A DNA stretch of 17,180 bases from CAXXOK01 sp036759125 (GCA_036759125.1 DAIOVG010000042.1:1-17180), one strand, 5' to 3'. Positions 6,673-14,252 are shown, counted from the stretch's first letter. The notes: generated by a model not told the origin, from the sequence alone. A program made the numbers and translations.

Positions 6673-7017
6673 ATGGACGAAAAAAACACCCTGCACATCC
6701 TGTGGACGACCGGCGAGGTGGAAACCTCGCTGCACATGGTGCTGATGTACGCAACCCGCTGCATGGCCTATCACCTGTGGGACAAGGTGGTCGTCATCAT
6801 CTGGGGTTCGGCGGATCTGCTGGCAGCAAGCAACGAGCAGGTGCGCGAGGCCATCAAGCTGGCCATGCATGAGGGCGTCGCCTTCACCGCCTGCGTGGCC
6901 TGCGCGCGGCAGCTGGGTGTAACCGAGCAGCTGGAGGTCCTGGGCGTTGAGCTGACCGGCTGGGGGCCGCCCTTGACAAAGCTGCTCAAAAACAACGAAG
7001 CGCTGCTGACTGTATAA
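6673..7017 (+). CDS. DsrE/DsrF-like small protein
   Basis: A 114-residue protein of the DsrE fold (DsrE, TusD, YchN family), whose members carry persulfide sulfur on a conserved cysteine or act as small oligomeric partners. The family pattern is visible: strand LHILWTTG at the N terminus, the VVVIIWGSADLLAAS segment (39-53) typical of the nucleotide-like turn, and CVACARQLGV (74-83), where C77 aligns with the usual active cysteine and C74 makes a CxxC. The C-terminal GWGPPLTKLLKNN segment is also DsrE-like. GGAGG stands before the ATG. It is 36 bp after the radical SAM gene and 19 bp before the pectinesterase gene, in one run. A sulfur-transfer role with the radical SAM enzyme is plausible but unproven. 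Confidence 0.8.
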   Translation: MDEKNTLHILWTTGEVETSLHMVLMYATRCMAYHLWDKVVVIIWGSADLLAASNEQVREAIKLAMHEGVAFTACVACARQLGVTEQLEVLGVELTGWGPPLTKLLKNNEALLTV

Positions 7018-7036
7018 AAGGGCGGGCGCGGCAGTT

Positions 7037-7960
7037 ATGCAGTACAAGGTAGAGGCGGGTAACCCCAAAGTGTTTCCCACAGTGCAGGCGGCGCTGGACG
7101 CGGCCAGAGCGCGCCGCGACGAAAGCGCTGTAGTTTCGCTTGCTTGCGGTATCTACAGGGAAAAGCTGGTGCTGGATATACCGGGGATGCGCATTGCCGG
7201 GCCGCAAACGGGCGAGGCCAGAATCGTGCTGAATGACTCGGCCAACCTTCTGGATGAAAACGGCCAGCCGCTGACCACCTTCCGCACGGCAACGGTGCGC
7301 GTGAGCGCGGGAGATATCACACTTGAGAATCTGACCGTTGAGAACGATGCTGGGCCGGGCAAACAGGTAGGCCAGGCTGTGGCGCTGTATATCGCGGGTG
7401 ACCGCTGCGCGGTGAGGCGCTGCAGGCTGCTGGCGCATCAGGATACGCTTTTGATCGGGCCGGAAACCGGCACGGTATGCGACGCGTACCCCAATGGCAG
7501 GCGGGCATACCTGTTAAATTGCCTCATTCAGGGAAATACGGATTTTATTTTCGGCAGCTATGCCGCCTGGTTTGAACGCTGTACCCTGCGGTGTGTTTCG
7601 CAGGGAGAAGCCGTCAACGCGATGATCGCCGCGCCCAACACCCCCCAAGGGCAGCGCTTCGGATTTGTGTTTCACCGCTGTACGATCGACGGCGACTGCG
7701 AACCCGCGACGGTTTACCTCGGCCGGCCCTGGCGCCCCTTTGGCCGCGCGGCGTTTTTGCATTGTGTGATGGGCATCAGCGTACATCCGGCGGGATGGCT
7801 GGACTGGGAAACGCCCTTTCGCCCCGTGTGGGAAGGCCTGTGTGAAACCGCCGATACCTGGACGCCCGCGCGGCATCCGGGCGGCGGAAGGCTGGAAGAC
7901 GGGCACCTGTATACCAGGGAAGCCGTTCTATGCGGGGATGACGCCTGGGAACCGAATTAG
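7037..7960 (+). CDS. Carbohydrate esterase family 8 pectin methylesterase, cytoplasmic
   Basis: A 307-residue parallel beta-helix esterase that removes methyl groups from galacturonate residues. CE8 motifs are complete: GQAVALY (112-118), QDTL (135-138, acid/base D136), GNTDFIFG (166-173, nucleophile D169) and LGRPWR (228-233, R230 and W232 at the active site), followed by HPAGW (250-254). No signal peptide is present, unlike most bacterial pectin methylesterases, so it probably demethylates short imported oligogalacturonides before GH28 and GH105 act. The ribosome binding site is weak (a G-rich stretch before the ATG), and the gene follows the DsrE-like gene by 19 bp, so coupling to upstream translation is likely. 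Identification is firm from the motif order. Confidence 0.93.
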   Translation: MQYKVEAGNPKVFPTVQAALDAARARRDESAVVSLACGIYREKLVLDIPGMRIAGPQTGEARIVLNDSANLLDENGQPLTTFRTATVRVSAGDITLENLTVENDAGPGKQVGQAVALYIAGDRCAVRRCRLLAHQDTLLIGPETGTVCDAYPNGRRAYLLNCLIQGNTDFIFGSYAAWFERCTLRCVSQGEAVNAMIAAPNTPQGQRFGFVFHRCTIDGDCEPATVYLGRPWRPFGRAAFLHCVMGISVHPAGWLDWETPFRPVWEGLCETADTWTPARHPGGGRLEDGHLYTREAVLCGDDAWEPN

Positions 7961-7984
7961 TATGCGACCGCATGGAAAGGCGGG

Positions 7985-9364
7985 ATGAGAATGGCAACGC
8001 TGACATCGGCCGCTGCGGTGATCCGGATGCTTGACAGGCTGGACGCCGAGGGCGTCCGCATGCACGGGTTCACGCTGACGCAAGACGGCGAAACGCTCGC
8101 GGCGGGCACCTGGGCGCCGATGCGCGAAGCGGTGCCGCACCGCATGTTTTCGGTGTCCAAAAGCATGACATCGCTGGCGATTGGAATTTTGGAAGCCGAC
8201 GGCAAGCTGAAGCTAACGGATTCAATCTGCGATTATTTCCAGGATATGCTGCCCGATACGGTTCCCGGTCCGCTGCGCCGCCTGACCCTGCGCGATATGC
8301 TGCGCATGGCGACCTGCCACAGCGTGACCACCTATAAGCAGGTGAACCAGCCCGACTGGACACGGACGTTTTTCACCGTGCCGCCCACGCACGAGCCGGG
8401 TACGGTATTCCATTACGATACCTCGGCATCCCACACGCTGGCGGCGCTGGCGGAACGGCTGTCAGGCATGCCGCTTCTGGATTTTCTGCAAACGCGGCTG
8501 TTTGATGGCATCGGCGCGGCGGATGAGAAGCGCTGGCTTGCGGACCCTGTGGGCGTCAGCCAGGGCGGAACGGGACTGATTATGACCCTGCGCGATCTGA
8601 CCAAAACCGCGCTGTTCTGCCTGGGCGGCGGCGCGGGCACGCCGCTGGAGGGCTACCTCACAGAAGCGGTGAAAAAGCAGATTGATACCCCGCTGCAGAG
8701 CAGGGCGGAGGAGCGCTACGGCTACGGTTACCAGTTCTGGCGTGTGCGGCTGGGCGGCTATGCCATGTACGGCATGGGCGGGCAGCTGGCGGTGATTTTG
8801 CCGGAGCTCCATACGGTCTTCTGTACGACCGCCGATACCCAGCTCGATCCTGGCGGCGTGCAGAAGATATTCGACATTTTCTTTGAAACGGTATACCCGG
8901 CGCTTTTGGGCGGCGCAGAGCCTACGCAGAGCCAACGGGACGCGCTCGCGGAAAAAACAGACGCGCTTGCCATGGTTCCCGTTCCAGGCAACGCCCGTTT
9001 TGCCGCGCCGTTCGACCGGGAATATGTATTTTCGGAAAACCCGGCGGGGTTCAGCTATCTGTGCCTGAAAGACGGCGAGCTGGTCTGGGAGAACGCGTCC
9101 GGCCGCTGCACGCTGCCGTTTGCTATGGGCGGCTGGGCAACGTCCGTGTTTCCCGGCACCCAGGAACCGTGCATTACATCGGCGGGCTGGATTGCGCCGG
9201 GCGTGCTGCGCCTGCAGTGCCACCTGACCGGCGACGCACCCTGCGGGCTGGATATGGTTTTGAGCTTCGCGGGGGACAGCGTCACGGTGCAGATGAAATC
9301 TGTGCGCAACCCGCTGACCGAGCGCTACGCGGGAACGATGTCCGGCCGGGCTTTCATGGCCTGA
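7985..9364 (+). CDS. Serine hydrolase of the class C beta-lactamase/esterase fold
   Basis: A 459-residue protein of the beta-lactamase-related serine hydrolases (family VIII esterases, 6-aminohexanoate dimer hydrolases). The nucleophile motif SVSK is at 56-59, Y144 in FHYDTS takes the place of the YxN tyrosine, and the third motif is GMGGQ (263-267), where many relatives have GHGGQ. Residues from about 290 to the end form an extra beta-rich domain of unknown role. There is no signal peptide, so this is not a secreted beta-lactamase. Its place at the end of the pectin gene run suggests an esterase acting on acylated oligosaccharides (for example acetylated pectin), which is inference. The ATG at 7985 has AAAGG upstream, and ATG 7991 two codons later is equally possible. 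The stop is one base from the stop of the convergent gene. Confidence 0.85.
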   Translation: MRMATLTSAAAVIRMLDRLDAEGVRMHGFTLTQDGETLAAGTWAPMREAVPHRMFSVSKSMTSLAIGILEADGKLKLTDSICDYFQDMLPDTVPGPLRRLTLRDMLRMATCHSVTTYKQVNQPDWTRTFFTVPPTHEPGTVFHYDTSASHTLAALAERLSGMPLLDFLQTRLFDGIGAADEKRWLADPVGVSQGGTGLIMTLRDLTKTALFCLGGGAGTPLEGYLTEAVKKQIDTPLQSRAEERYGYGYQFWRVRLGGYAMYGMGGQLAVILPELHTVFCTTADTQLDPGGVQKIFDIFFETVYPALLGGAEPTQSQRDALAEKTDALAMVPVPGNARFAAPFDREYVFSENPAGFSYLCLKDGELVWENASGRCTLPFAMGGWATSVFPGTQEPCITSAGWIAPGVLRLQCHLTGDAPCGLDMVLSFAGDSVTVQMKSVRNPLTERYAGTMSGRAFMA

Positions 9365-9365
9365 A

Positions 9366-9971
9366 CTATTCGCCTGCCCGTAAATCTTTCACGGTTTTAT
9401 GCGTCAGGGATATGTTCCGATAGAAGCGCTCTCCGCCTTTGCCGACGGGCGACTGCGGTACGAAGCCGACCATGATCTCCGGCGCGGCCGGCAAATAAAA
9501 GGTTCGCATCATATAGAAATTCTCGCCGTCCTGTGCGTAATGGAAGGCGAAGTGGTTGCCTGCCCGCGCCACCTGCATCCACAGTGTATTGCCTGCGATG
9601 TTGCAGCCGTTGGCGTCGTCGGATACGTGGTTGGTTACCACGCTGACGGCGGCGTGTGTCCCGAAATCTGTTTTTTCAAAGCAAGCCTTGGCCCATACGA
9701 GCAGGCTGTGCATCACCATGATGGACGACGCATCAAAGGTATACAGGAAATCATGGCTGACCTGCGCGCGCAGCACGAAATCGCCGGTGACCCTGGTGTA
9801 GTAAAATGGCGCTCTGCAGCTGATGCCTGGCGTGTGCAGCGGGTCGGCTTCCACATAACGGCCAAAGAAATAATCGCTCTGCTCCGGCGCGTACAGCACC
9901 AGCGCGTCGTCTGTAAAACGCGCCTTGCTTTCGTTCATCCACTGGAAATCCCGGAAAAACGTTTTGTCCAT
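9366..9971 (-). CDS. DUF1349 family protein (concanavalin A-like fold)
   Basis: A 201-residue cytoplasmic protein resembling the DUF1349 family (sometimes labelled 'regulation of enolase'), which has a jelly-roll, lectin-like fold. Supporting segments are APFYYTRVTGDFVLRAQVS near the N-terminal third, LVWAKACFEKTDFGTHAAVSVVTNHVSDD in the middle and the HYAQDGENFYMMRTFYL strand pair near the end, a layout I recognise from this family. ATG 9971 is chosen because GAGGGAG lies 6 bases upstream; the longer frame has no site. It follows the AraC regulator by 27 bp in the same direction, so the two probably share a transcript. A carbohydrate-binding or accessory role in pectin use is inferred from context only. 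Confidence 0.75.
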   Translation of the reverse strand: MDKTFFRDFQWMNESKARFTDDALVLYAPEQSDYFFGRYVEADPLHTPGISCRAPFYYTRVTGDFVLRAQVSHDFLYTFDASSIMVMHSLLVWAKACFEKTDFGTHAAVSVVTNHVSDDANGCNIAGNTLWMQVARAGNHFAFHYAQDGENFYMMRTFYLPAAPEIMVGFVPQSPVGKGGERFYRNISLTHKTVKDLRAGE

Positions 9972-9998
9972 CTCAATCTCCCTCATCAATAGGTTGTA

Positions 9999-12254
9999 TC
10001 AGGGTTTTTTTGCCTTGGCCCCGGCGCGCATCTCGCTGGGGGTGATGCCGAAGCGCTTTTTGAACGCGCGGCGGAATGTGACCGCATTGTTGTACCCGAC
10101 CTCCATGTATAGCGAGTTGATGTTCAGCCGCTGCCGCTTTGGGTAACGCTCGGGGTACATCAGCCGCTTGGCGGCCTCGTTGAGGCGCAGTGTCTCCAGA
10201 TAGGCGGATAGGTTTTCCCCGGCCTTTTCCTTGAACTTGTGCGACAGGTAGCTTTCCGAAATGTGGAACTGATGAGACAGCATGCTCAGGCAGATGGACG
10301 GATCACTGTAATTCTTCTCCAGATAATCCTTGATCTCGGGGATGGGGTTGGATGGCTTGGCCGCCTCAGCGAAGAAGCCGCACAGGGCCAGGGCGGCACT
10401 TTCGCACAGGGGAAGGGTTGCCTGCTGGGCCAGATGCTCGTCGATCTGGCGCAGCGTCGGATCGTCTGCGTGCTGCTCCGCCGTGATGGAAAAACGCGCG
10501 CGCATCAGCGTGTTGCGGATGTCCGACAGCAGATAATTGAGCATATTCAGGGGCAGGGAGCGCTCCACAAAGTTTTCTCTGTAAATCAGCGCGAACATCT
10601 CGGCAACCTGCTGGCGGTTGCCGGTGGTGATGAAATGCAGGAGCTTCACGGAGATTTCAATGGGATAGAATACGCCCGTGCTGTTCTTGCCGATCAGTTC
10701 ATACGGCAGGAACACATGGTTTTTTGCGGCATAGCGCGATGCGACGCGAGCCTGCTCGTAGCTTTCCCACAGGGTAAGGGGATGGGTGCACAGCGTGCCC
10801 ACGCCCGCATAAAACCAGATGCCGTACTGCGCGAGAAGCTCGTCGTGCAGCTTCACCACACGGGTTTGCAAATCCATCAGCGGATCGGCGGTTTTGGGGC
10901 CGTAGGTGACCAGGGTGACAAAATGGTTGTCCAGCGTTATGTAGGTGTAGGCGGGGTAATTGGTCTGGCACCTGGCGACGATCTTGTCGGTGAGGATTCG
11001 AGCCATGGTTTGGCCGTCCGGGTCGCGCTCGTCCTGCGTATACGCGCAGCAGTATAGCACCATATAGCGCAGGTCCTGGGCGTTGATACCCAGGAAATCC
11101 ATGATGTAGCCAAACTCGGTTTCCGACGCGATATGGCCCGACAGCACCCGCCGCAGATAGGACGAATACAGGAAGGGCTTGTAGGAATCTAGCTCGGTTT
11201 CCAGCTGCGCGCGGATATCCTGCGCCTGCGCAAGCTTGGAGCCGAGCTGGCGTATTGGCTGAACGTAATGGCGCACCTGCAGTACGATAATCACGATGCC
11301 GCCAAGCAGGACCACGGAGAACAGTATGAAAAAGATCGTGTCTGCGCCTTGGAGCGTCTGTGCGCACAAGGCCCTTGGAATCGCAAGGCAGTAGCGCCAG
11401 GAATTGCGGGATGACACGCTGTGCAGGATGTGGTAGTCGCCCAGGGTGTCGCCCGTCTTCATCGCCAGGGCGAAGGCCTTAAGGTCTGCCAGGCTTTGCG
11501 CGTCGGCGTTCTTGCCCTGCAAGATCAGCTGGATTTGGTTTTCCGGGCTGACGGCGACCAACATGACGGAGTCGCTTTGTACATAGCCTGTGAACTGCTT
11601 TTGCAGCGCGGCGATATCCCAGTCAAACCAGATGATCGCCGGAACGCTTTTGGAAAACAAATCGTCAATATTGCGGATCAGCGTAAACTGTCCGGGTATT
11701 CCGTAAATGACCGAGGTGTCGTAATTCTGCTCCGTGGCCGTGGCGGAGGCCAGCAGGTTTAGCCAATTCTGGTATTGCGAGCGCTGCCAGCTGTTGTAAT
11801 CCATATAAAACTGCCGCACCTCGGTGAACTGGCTGGCGGAGATGACATATCCTGTGTTTTTCAGGTATACGTGGGTTTCGGTGATCGGCACGTTGGCCAG
11901 GCTGAAGGCGCGTGAGGTGAAGGCCCGCATCATGGAATAGGCGGTGGTGATATACCCCTGTTCCATCAGGTCGTCCATATTGGAAAAGCGGATAAATGTG
12001 GAATCGTTGGTCAGCTGCCGGGTATAGCTGTCCACCGTCGCCAGGTAGTGGTCCATGGTGATTACGCTGTTGCCAAGGAGCGCGCCGTGGTGATTCCAGA
12101 AGTCGTCGCGCGCGCTTTTGTTCATCGACAGGTATAGCCCGAGACCCAGCGCAAGGCAGAGCAGCAGAAACACGCAATAGGACAGCGCGATTCGGGCGAC
12201 GGATGCCGGCCGGACATCCGCAGGGACGGTCTGCTTGCGTGTCAATACTTTCAC
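9999..12254 (-). CDS. Membrane-bound AraC family regulator (YesN-like, two membrane segments)
   Basis: A 751-residue sensor-regulator. A membrane segment at about 22-43 and a second at about 305-327 enclose a 260-residue extracellular sensing region of the cache-like type. After the second segment comes a HAMP-like stretch (QVRHYVQPIRQL), a long cytoplasmic region of about 300 residues and a C-terminal AraC double helix-turn-helix (about 636-745). Key segments are YLSHKFKEKAGENLSAYLETLRL and NNAVTFRRAFKKRFGITPSEMR. The linker between the two DNA-binding helices (around RYPKRQRLNI) is a few residues longer than usual. The start is GTG with GGGAGG 5 bases before it. It lies divergent to the ABC importer and in tandem with the DUF1349 gene, the usual place for the activator of a sugar uptake locus, probably sensing a pectin fragment outside the cell. 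Confidence 0.92.
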   Translation of the reverse strand: MKVLTRKQTVPADVRPASVARIALSYCVFLLLCLALGLGLYLSMNKSARDDFWNHHGALLGNSVITMDHYLATVDSYTRQLTNDSTFIRFSNMDDLMEQGYITTAYSMMRAFTSRAFSLANVPITETHVYLKNTGYVISASQFTEVRQFYMDYNSWQRSQYQNWLNLLASATATEQNYDTSVIYGIPGQFTLIRNIDDLFSKSVPAIIWFDWDIAALQKQFTGYVQSDSVMLVAVSPENQIQLILQGKNADAQSLADLKAFALAMKTGDTLGDYHILHSVSSRNSWRYCLAIPRALCAQTLQGADTIFFILFSVVLLGGIVIIVLQVRHYVQPIRQLGSKLAQAQDIRAQLETELDSYKPFLYSSYLRRVLSGHIASETEFGYIMDFLGINAQDLRYMVLYCCAYTQDERDPDGQTMARILTDKIVARCQTNYPAYTYITLDNHFVTLVTYGPKTADPLMDLQTRVVKLHDELLAQYGIWFYAGVGTLCTHPLTLWESYEQARVASRYAAKNHVFLPYELIGKNSTGVFYPIEISVKLLHFITTGNRQQVAEMFALIYRENFVERSLPLNMLNYLLSDIRNTLMRARFSITAEQHADDPTLRQIDEHLAQQATLPLCESAALALCGFFAEAAKPSNPIPEIKDYLEKNYSDPSICLSMLSHQFHISESYLSHKFKEKAGENLSAYLETLRLNEAAKRLMYPERYPKRQRLNINSLYMEVGYNNAVTFRRAFKKRFGITPSEMRAGAKAKKP

Positions 12255-12259
12255 GTATA

Positions 12260-12265
12260 CCTCCC
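12260..12265 (-). promoter_or_regulatory. Ribosome binding site fixing the GTG start of the AraC regulator
   Basis: GGGAGG on the coding strand, 5 bases before GTG 12254. It supports the GTG start. Confidence 0.7.
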
Positions 12266-12313
12266 GCAGGAATTGGGTATAGCGCAGTCGATGCGGCTAT
12301 TGATGGTTTTTCA

Positions 12314-12342
12314 ATTATATGCAAAGCGGACTGTTTTCGCAA
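12314..12342 (-). promoter_or_regulatory. Promoter of the AraC regulator-DUF1349 operon
   Basis: On the minus strand TTGCGA (12337-12342), a 17-bp spacer, then exact TATAAT (12314-12319). It would give a leader of about 55 nt before the GTG start. Confidence 0.6.
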
Positions 12343-12538
12343 GCGCGGCCAGTCAGCGCGTCCGGCGGAGCCATACGGAGGGGTTTCAGGCGCCGTCCGA
12401 CCTATAACGCAGACACGGAGCAAACGAGGCTGTCGCTGCCTGCAAGCGCGCCAAACGCACATCCGATCCATGCGGCAGGGCATGGGAGAGGGCGTTTCTT
12501 GTCGGCGCCTGTCAGCGGGCATTGACGCAAACGCCCGG

Positions 12539-12548
12539 CAAGCGCTTG
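12539..12548. promoter_or_regulatory. CG-centred palindrome, possible LacI/CcpA-type operator
   Basis: CAAGCGCTTG is a perfect 10-bp palindrome with the AAGCGCTT core of an idealised cre site, but its outer positions differ from the cre consensus. It lies about 95 bp upstream of the importer -35. Carbon catabolite control would make sense for this locus, but the match is short. Confidence 0.3.
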
Positions 12549-12584
12549 TGCCGCAAGGGATGCGCGTATCGCAGGGAACAATAT

Positions 12585-12652
12585 TTGCGATGCCGGTTAT
12601 CCGGCATCGTAAGAAACGATCTTTGCTGAAAAAGCTGTTCCTTGCGTGCCGG
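12585..12652 (+). repeat. Direct repeat of TTGCG(A)TGCCGG, possible activator half-sites
   Basis: TTGCGATGCCGG (12585-12596) recurs as TTGCGTGCCGG (12642-12652), 57 bp apart. The second copy overlaps the importer -35 and the first forms one arm of the inverted repeat. AraC-type activators usually bind direct repeats, one touching the -35, so these are candidate sites. Confidence 0.4.
12588..12609. promoter_or_regulatory. Inverted repeat upstream of the importer promoter
   Basis: CGATGCCGG (12588-12596), loop TTAT, CCGGCATCG (12601-12609): a perfect 9-bp inverted repeat. It is centred about 80 bp before the expected transcription start, with no T-run after it, so it looks like an operator and not a terminator. 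Confidence 0.5.
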
Positions 12653-12671
12653 AAACCGCGGATGCTATACT
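12642..12671 (+). promoter_or_regulatory. Promoter of the ABC importer operon
   Basis: TTGCGT (12642-12647), an 18-bp spacer, then TATACT (12666-12671) preceded by TGC, an extended -10. The imperfect -35 suits activation by the divergent AraC regulator. The leader to the solute-binding protein start is about 75 nt. Confidence 0.6.
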
Positions 12672-12752
12672 CAAACCACTTCAAAAGCGCCGGTCTGGCG
12701 CCGTAAAAAATGAAAAGGGATACATTTTGGATTCAGAAAGGATGGTTCATTC

Positions 12753-14252
12753 ATGAAGAAACTACTTGCCTTTGCGCTGGTGCTGGGTATTCTCGCGTCC
12801 CTGGGCACCTTCACCGCCCTTGCCGCCGACGAGGTGGTAAAGCCCGAAAAGATCACCATTATGGTCGATGCTACGCTTGTAACCTCCACCAACGGCCGCG
12901 ACGCCTTTGAAGCGCGCTGGGAAGAGCTGACGGGCGTTGATCTGGAGATCATTCAGCCTGACCATGACGCGTATTACGACGTTATGCAGCAGCAGATCGC
13001 CTCGGGCGACTGGCCCGACGTGCTGATCATGTCTTCCACCTATTATTCCTCCTATGCCGCTGAGGGCGTGCTGTGGGATATGACGGAAGCCTGGAACAAC
13101 AGCGAAACCAAAAACTCCGGACGCTTTATCGGCGATACGGTGTTTGACGGCCTGAAGATCGACGGAAGCCTGTACGGCTTTGCCCCCACCCGCGGCAACG
13201 GCTGCCTGACCTATATCAAGCAGGCCTGGCTGGACAAGGTCGGCCTGACCGCCCCCACCACCTATGACGAGTTCCTGGCGGTGTGCGACGCGTTCGTCAA
13301 CCAGGATCCCGACGGCGACGGAGCTGCCGACACCTATGCGCTGGCGGCCGCGGGCTTTGTGGGCGGCGAGGCGCCCTTTGTGAACTATTTGCCCAACTTC
13401 TACCAGGATGCGTACCCGTCCTTTGTGAAGCTGGCCGACGGCACCTGGGTTGACGGTTTCACCCAGCCCGAAATGCAGGGCGCGCTGGAACGCCTGGCCG
13501 ATGCCTATGCCAAAGGCTATATCGACCCCACGACGCTGACCAACGGCACCAAGGACTGCCGCAACAAGTTTTATGACGAGACCACCGGCATCTTCACCTA
13601 CTGGGCCGGTACCTGGGCCACCAACCTGAAGACCAACCTGGAAGCCAACGGCCACGACGGCGAGTTGGTCGCCCTGCCGCCCATTGCCGAGGTCGGCGCG
13701 TATTACGACCGCGTACCGCCGGTCTGGTGCATTACCACCGCCTGTGAAAACCCCGAAGGCGTGTTCAAGTATTTCATCGACACCATGCTCGATGGCGGCG
13801 ACATGCAAATGCTTTGGACCTACGGTGTGGAAGGCACGCACTGGAGCATGGCGGAAGAGACCATTCTGGACAAACCGTACCAGGCCGGACAGTTCCATAT
13901 GCTGGAGAACCTGGAAAAGGCCGGCACCGCCTACACCAAGAACCACATCGACCCGATGCTGTCCCTTGCGACATTTGCAGAGGGCTATTATGATCCCATG
14001 GAAGACAGCGTAAAGCCGGAAGCCAAGGAGGCCTCTGCGATCTTCAACGCCAACTCCAAGCTGGCGACCATCGTGCCCACCACCGATGAGATGACCATGT
14101 ACAACGGCGACCTGACCACGCTCAAAAACGAGCTGATCGCCAAGGTGGCCATGGGTGAAATGACCTACGAAGAAGCGATGGCCAAGTTTGAATCCGACGG
14201 CGGAAAAGCCTGGTCCGAAGGCATTGTTGCATCGCTTAACGCGCTGAATTAA
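12753..14252 (+). CDS. Extracellular solute-binding protein of an oligosaccharide ABC importer
   Basis: A 499-residue protein of the LplA-like family 1 solute-binding proteins that capture oligosaccharides outside the membrane. Residues 1-24 are a signal peptide (KK, hydrophobic core, then ALA before AD). The mature part opens with ITIMVDATLV and a periplasmic-binding fold, and contains DPDGDGAADTYAL (185-197), a calcium-loop-like segment common in this family. There is no cysteine at or near the cleavage site, so there is no lipobox. That is unusual for a Firmicute, where these proteins are normally lipoproteins. AAAGGA precedes the start at a rather long distance. It is followed by a large stem-loop and two permeases. 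Linked pectin genes suggest that it binds oligogalacturonides or rhamnogalacturonan fragments. Confidence 0.93.
   Translation: MKKLLAFALVLGILASLGTFTALAADEVVKPEKITIMVDATLVTSTNGRDAFEARWEELTGVDLEIIQPDHDAYYDVMQQQIASGDWPDVLIMSSTYYSSYAAEGVLWDMTEAWNNSETKNSGRFIGDTVFDGLKIDGSLYGFAPTRGNGCLTYIKQAWLDKVGLTAPTTYDEFLAVCDAFVNQDPDGDGAADTYALAAAGFVGGEAPFVNYLPNFYQDAYPSFVKLADGTWVDGFTQPEMQGALERLADAYAKGYIDPTTLTNGTKDCRNKFYDETTGIFTYWAGTWATNLKTNLEANGHDGELVALPPIAEVGAYYDRVPPVWCITTACENPEGVFKYFIDTMLDGGDMQMLWTYGVEGTHWSMAEETILDKPYQAGQFHMLENLEKAGTAYTKNHIDPMLSLATFAEGYYDPMEDSVKPEAKEASAIFNANSKLATIVPTTDEMTMYNGDLTTLKNELIAKVAMGEMTYEEAMAKFESDGGKAWSEGIVASLNALN

Larger units (their letters stand above)
12255..12752. other. Divergent intergenic regulatory region, about 500 bp
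   Basis: No credible gene on either strand; the open frames here are short and have no family pattern. It holds a promoter for each flanking operon (12314-12342 minus, 12642-12671 plus), a palindrome at 12539-12548, an inverted repeat at 12588-12609 and a direct repeat whose copies lie at 12585 and 12642. The stretch 12343-12538 shows nothing I can name. The region is long for a promoter gap and may also carry a leader RNA or decayed sequence. Confidence 0.6.

Noticed and set aside
3022..9364. Signs that the pectin genes were recently transferred
   Set aside because: Codon use and GC look the same as in the flanking genes and no mobile element, tRNA or repeat borders the cluster.
10699..11367. 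A 222-codon minus-strand frame inside the AraC regulator
   Set aside because: It lies in an alternative frame of a gene with a continuous 751-residue product; no domain.
12320..12350. cre site near the AraC promoter (GCAAAGCGG / CGCAAGCGC)
   Set aside because: Neither reading keeps the spacing of the cre consensus on both halves.
12203..12706. A plus-strand 167-codon frame in the divergent region
   Set aside because: It begins within the AraC gene, crosses both promoters, has no ribosome binding site and no recognisable protein pattern.
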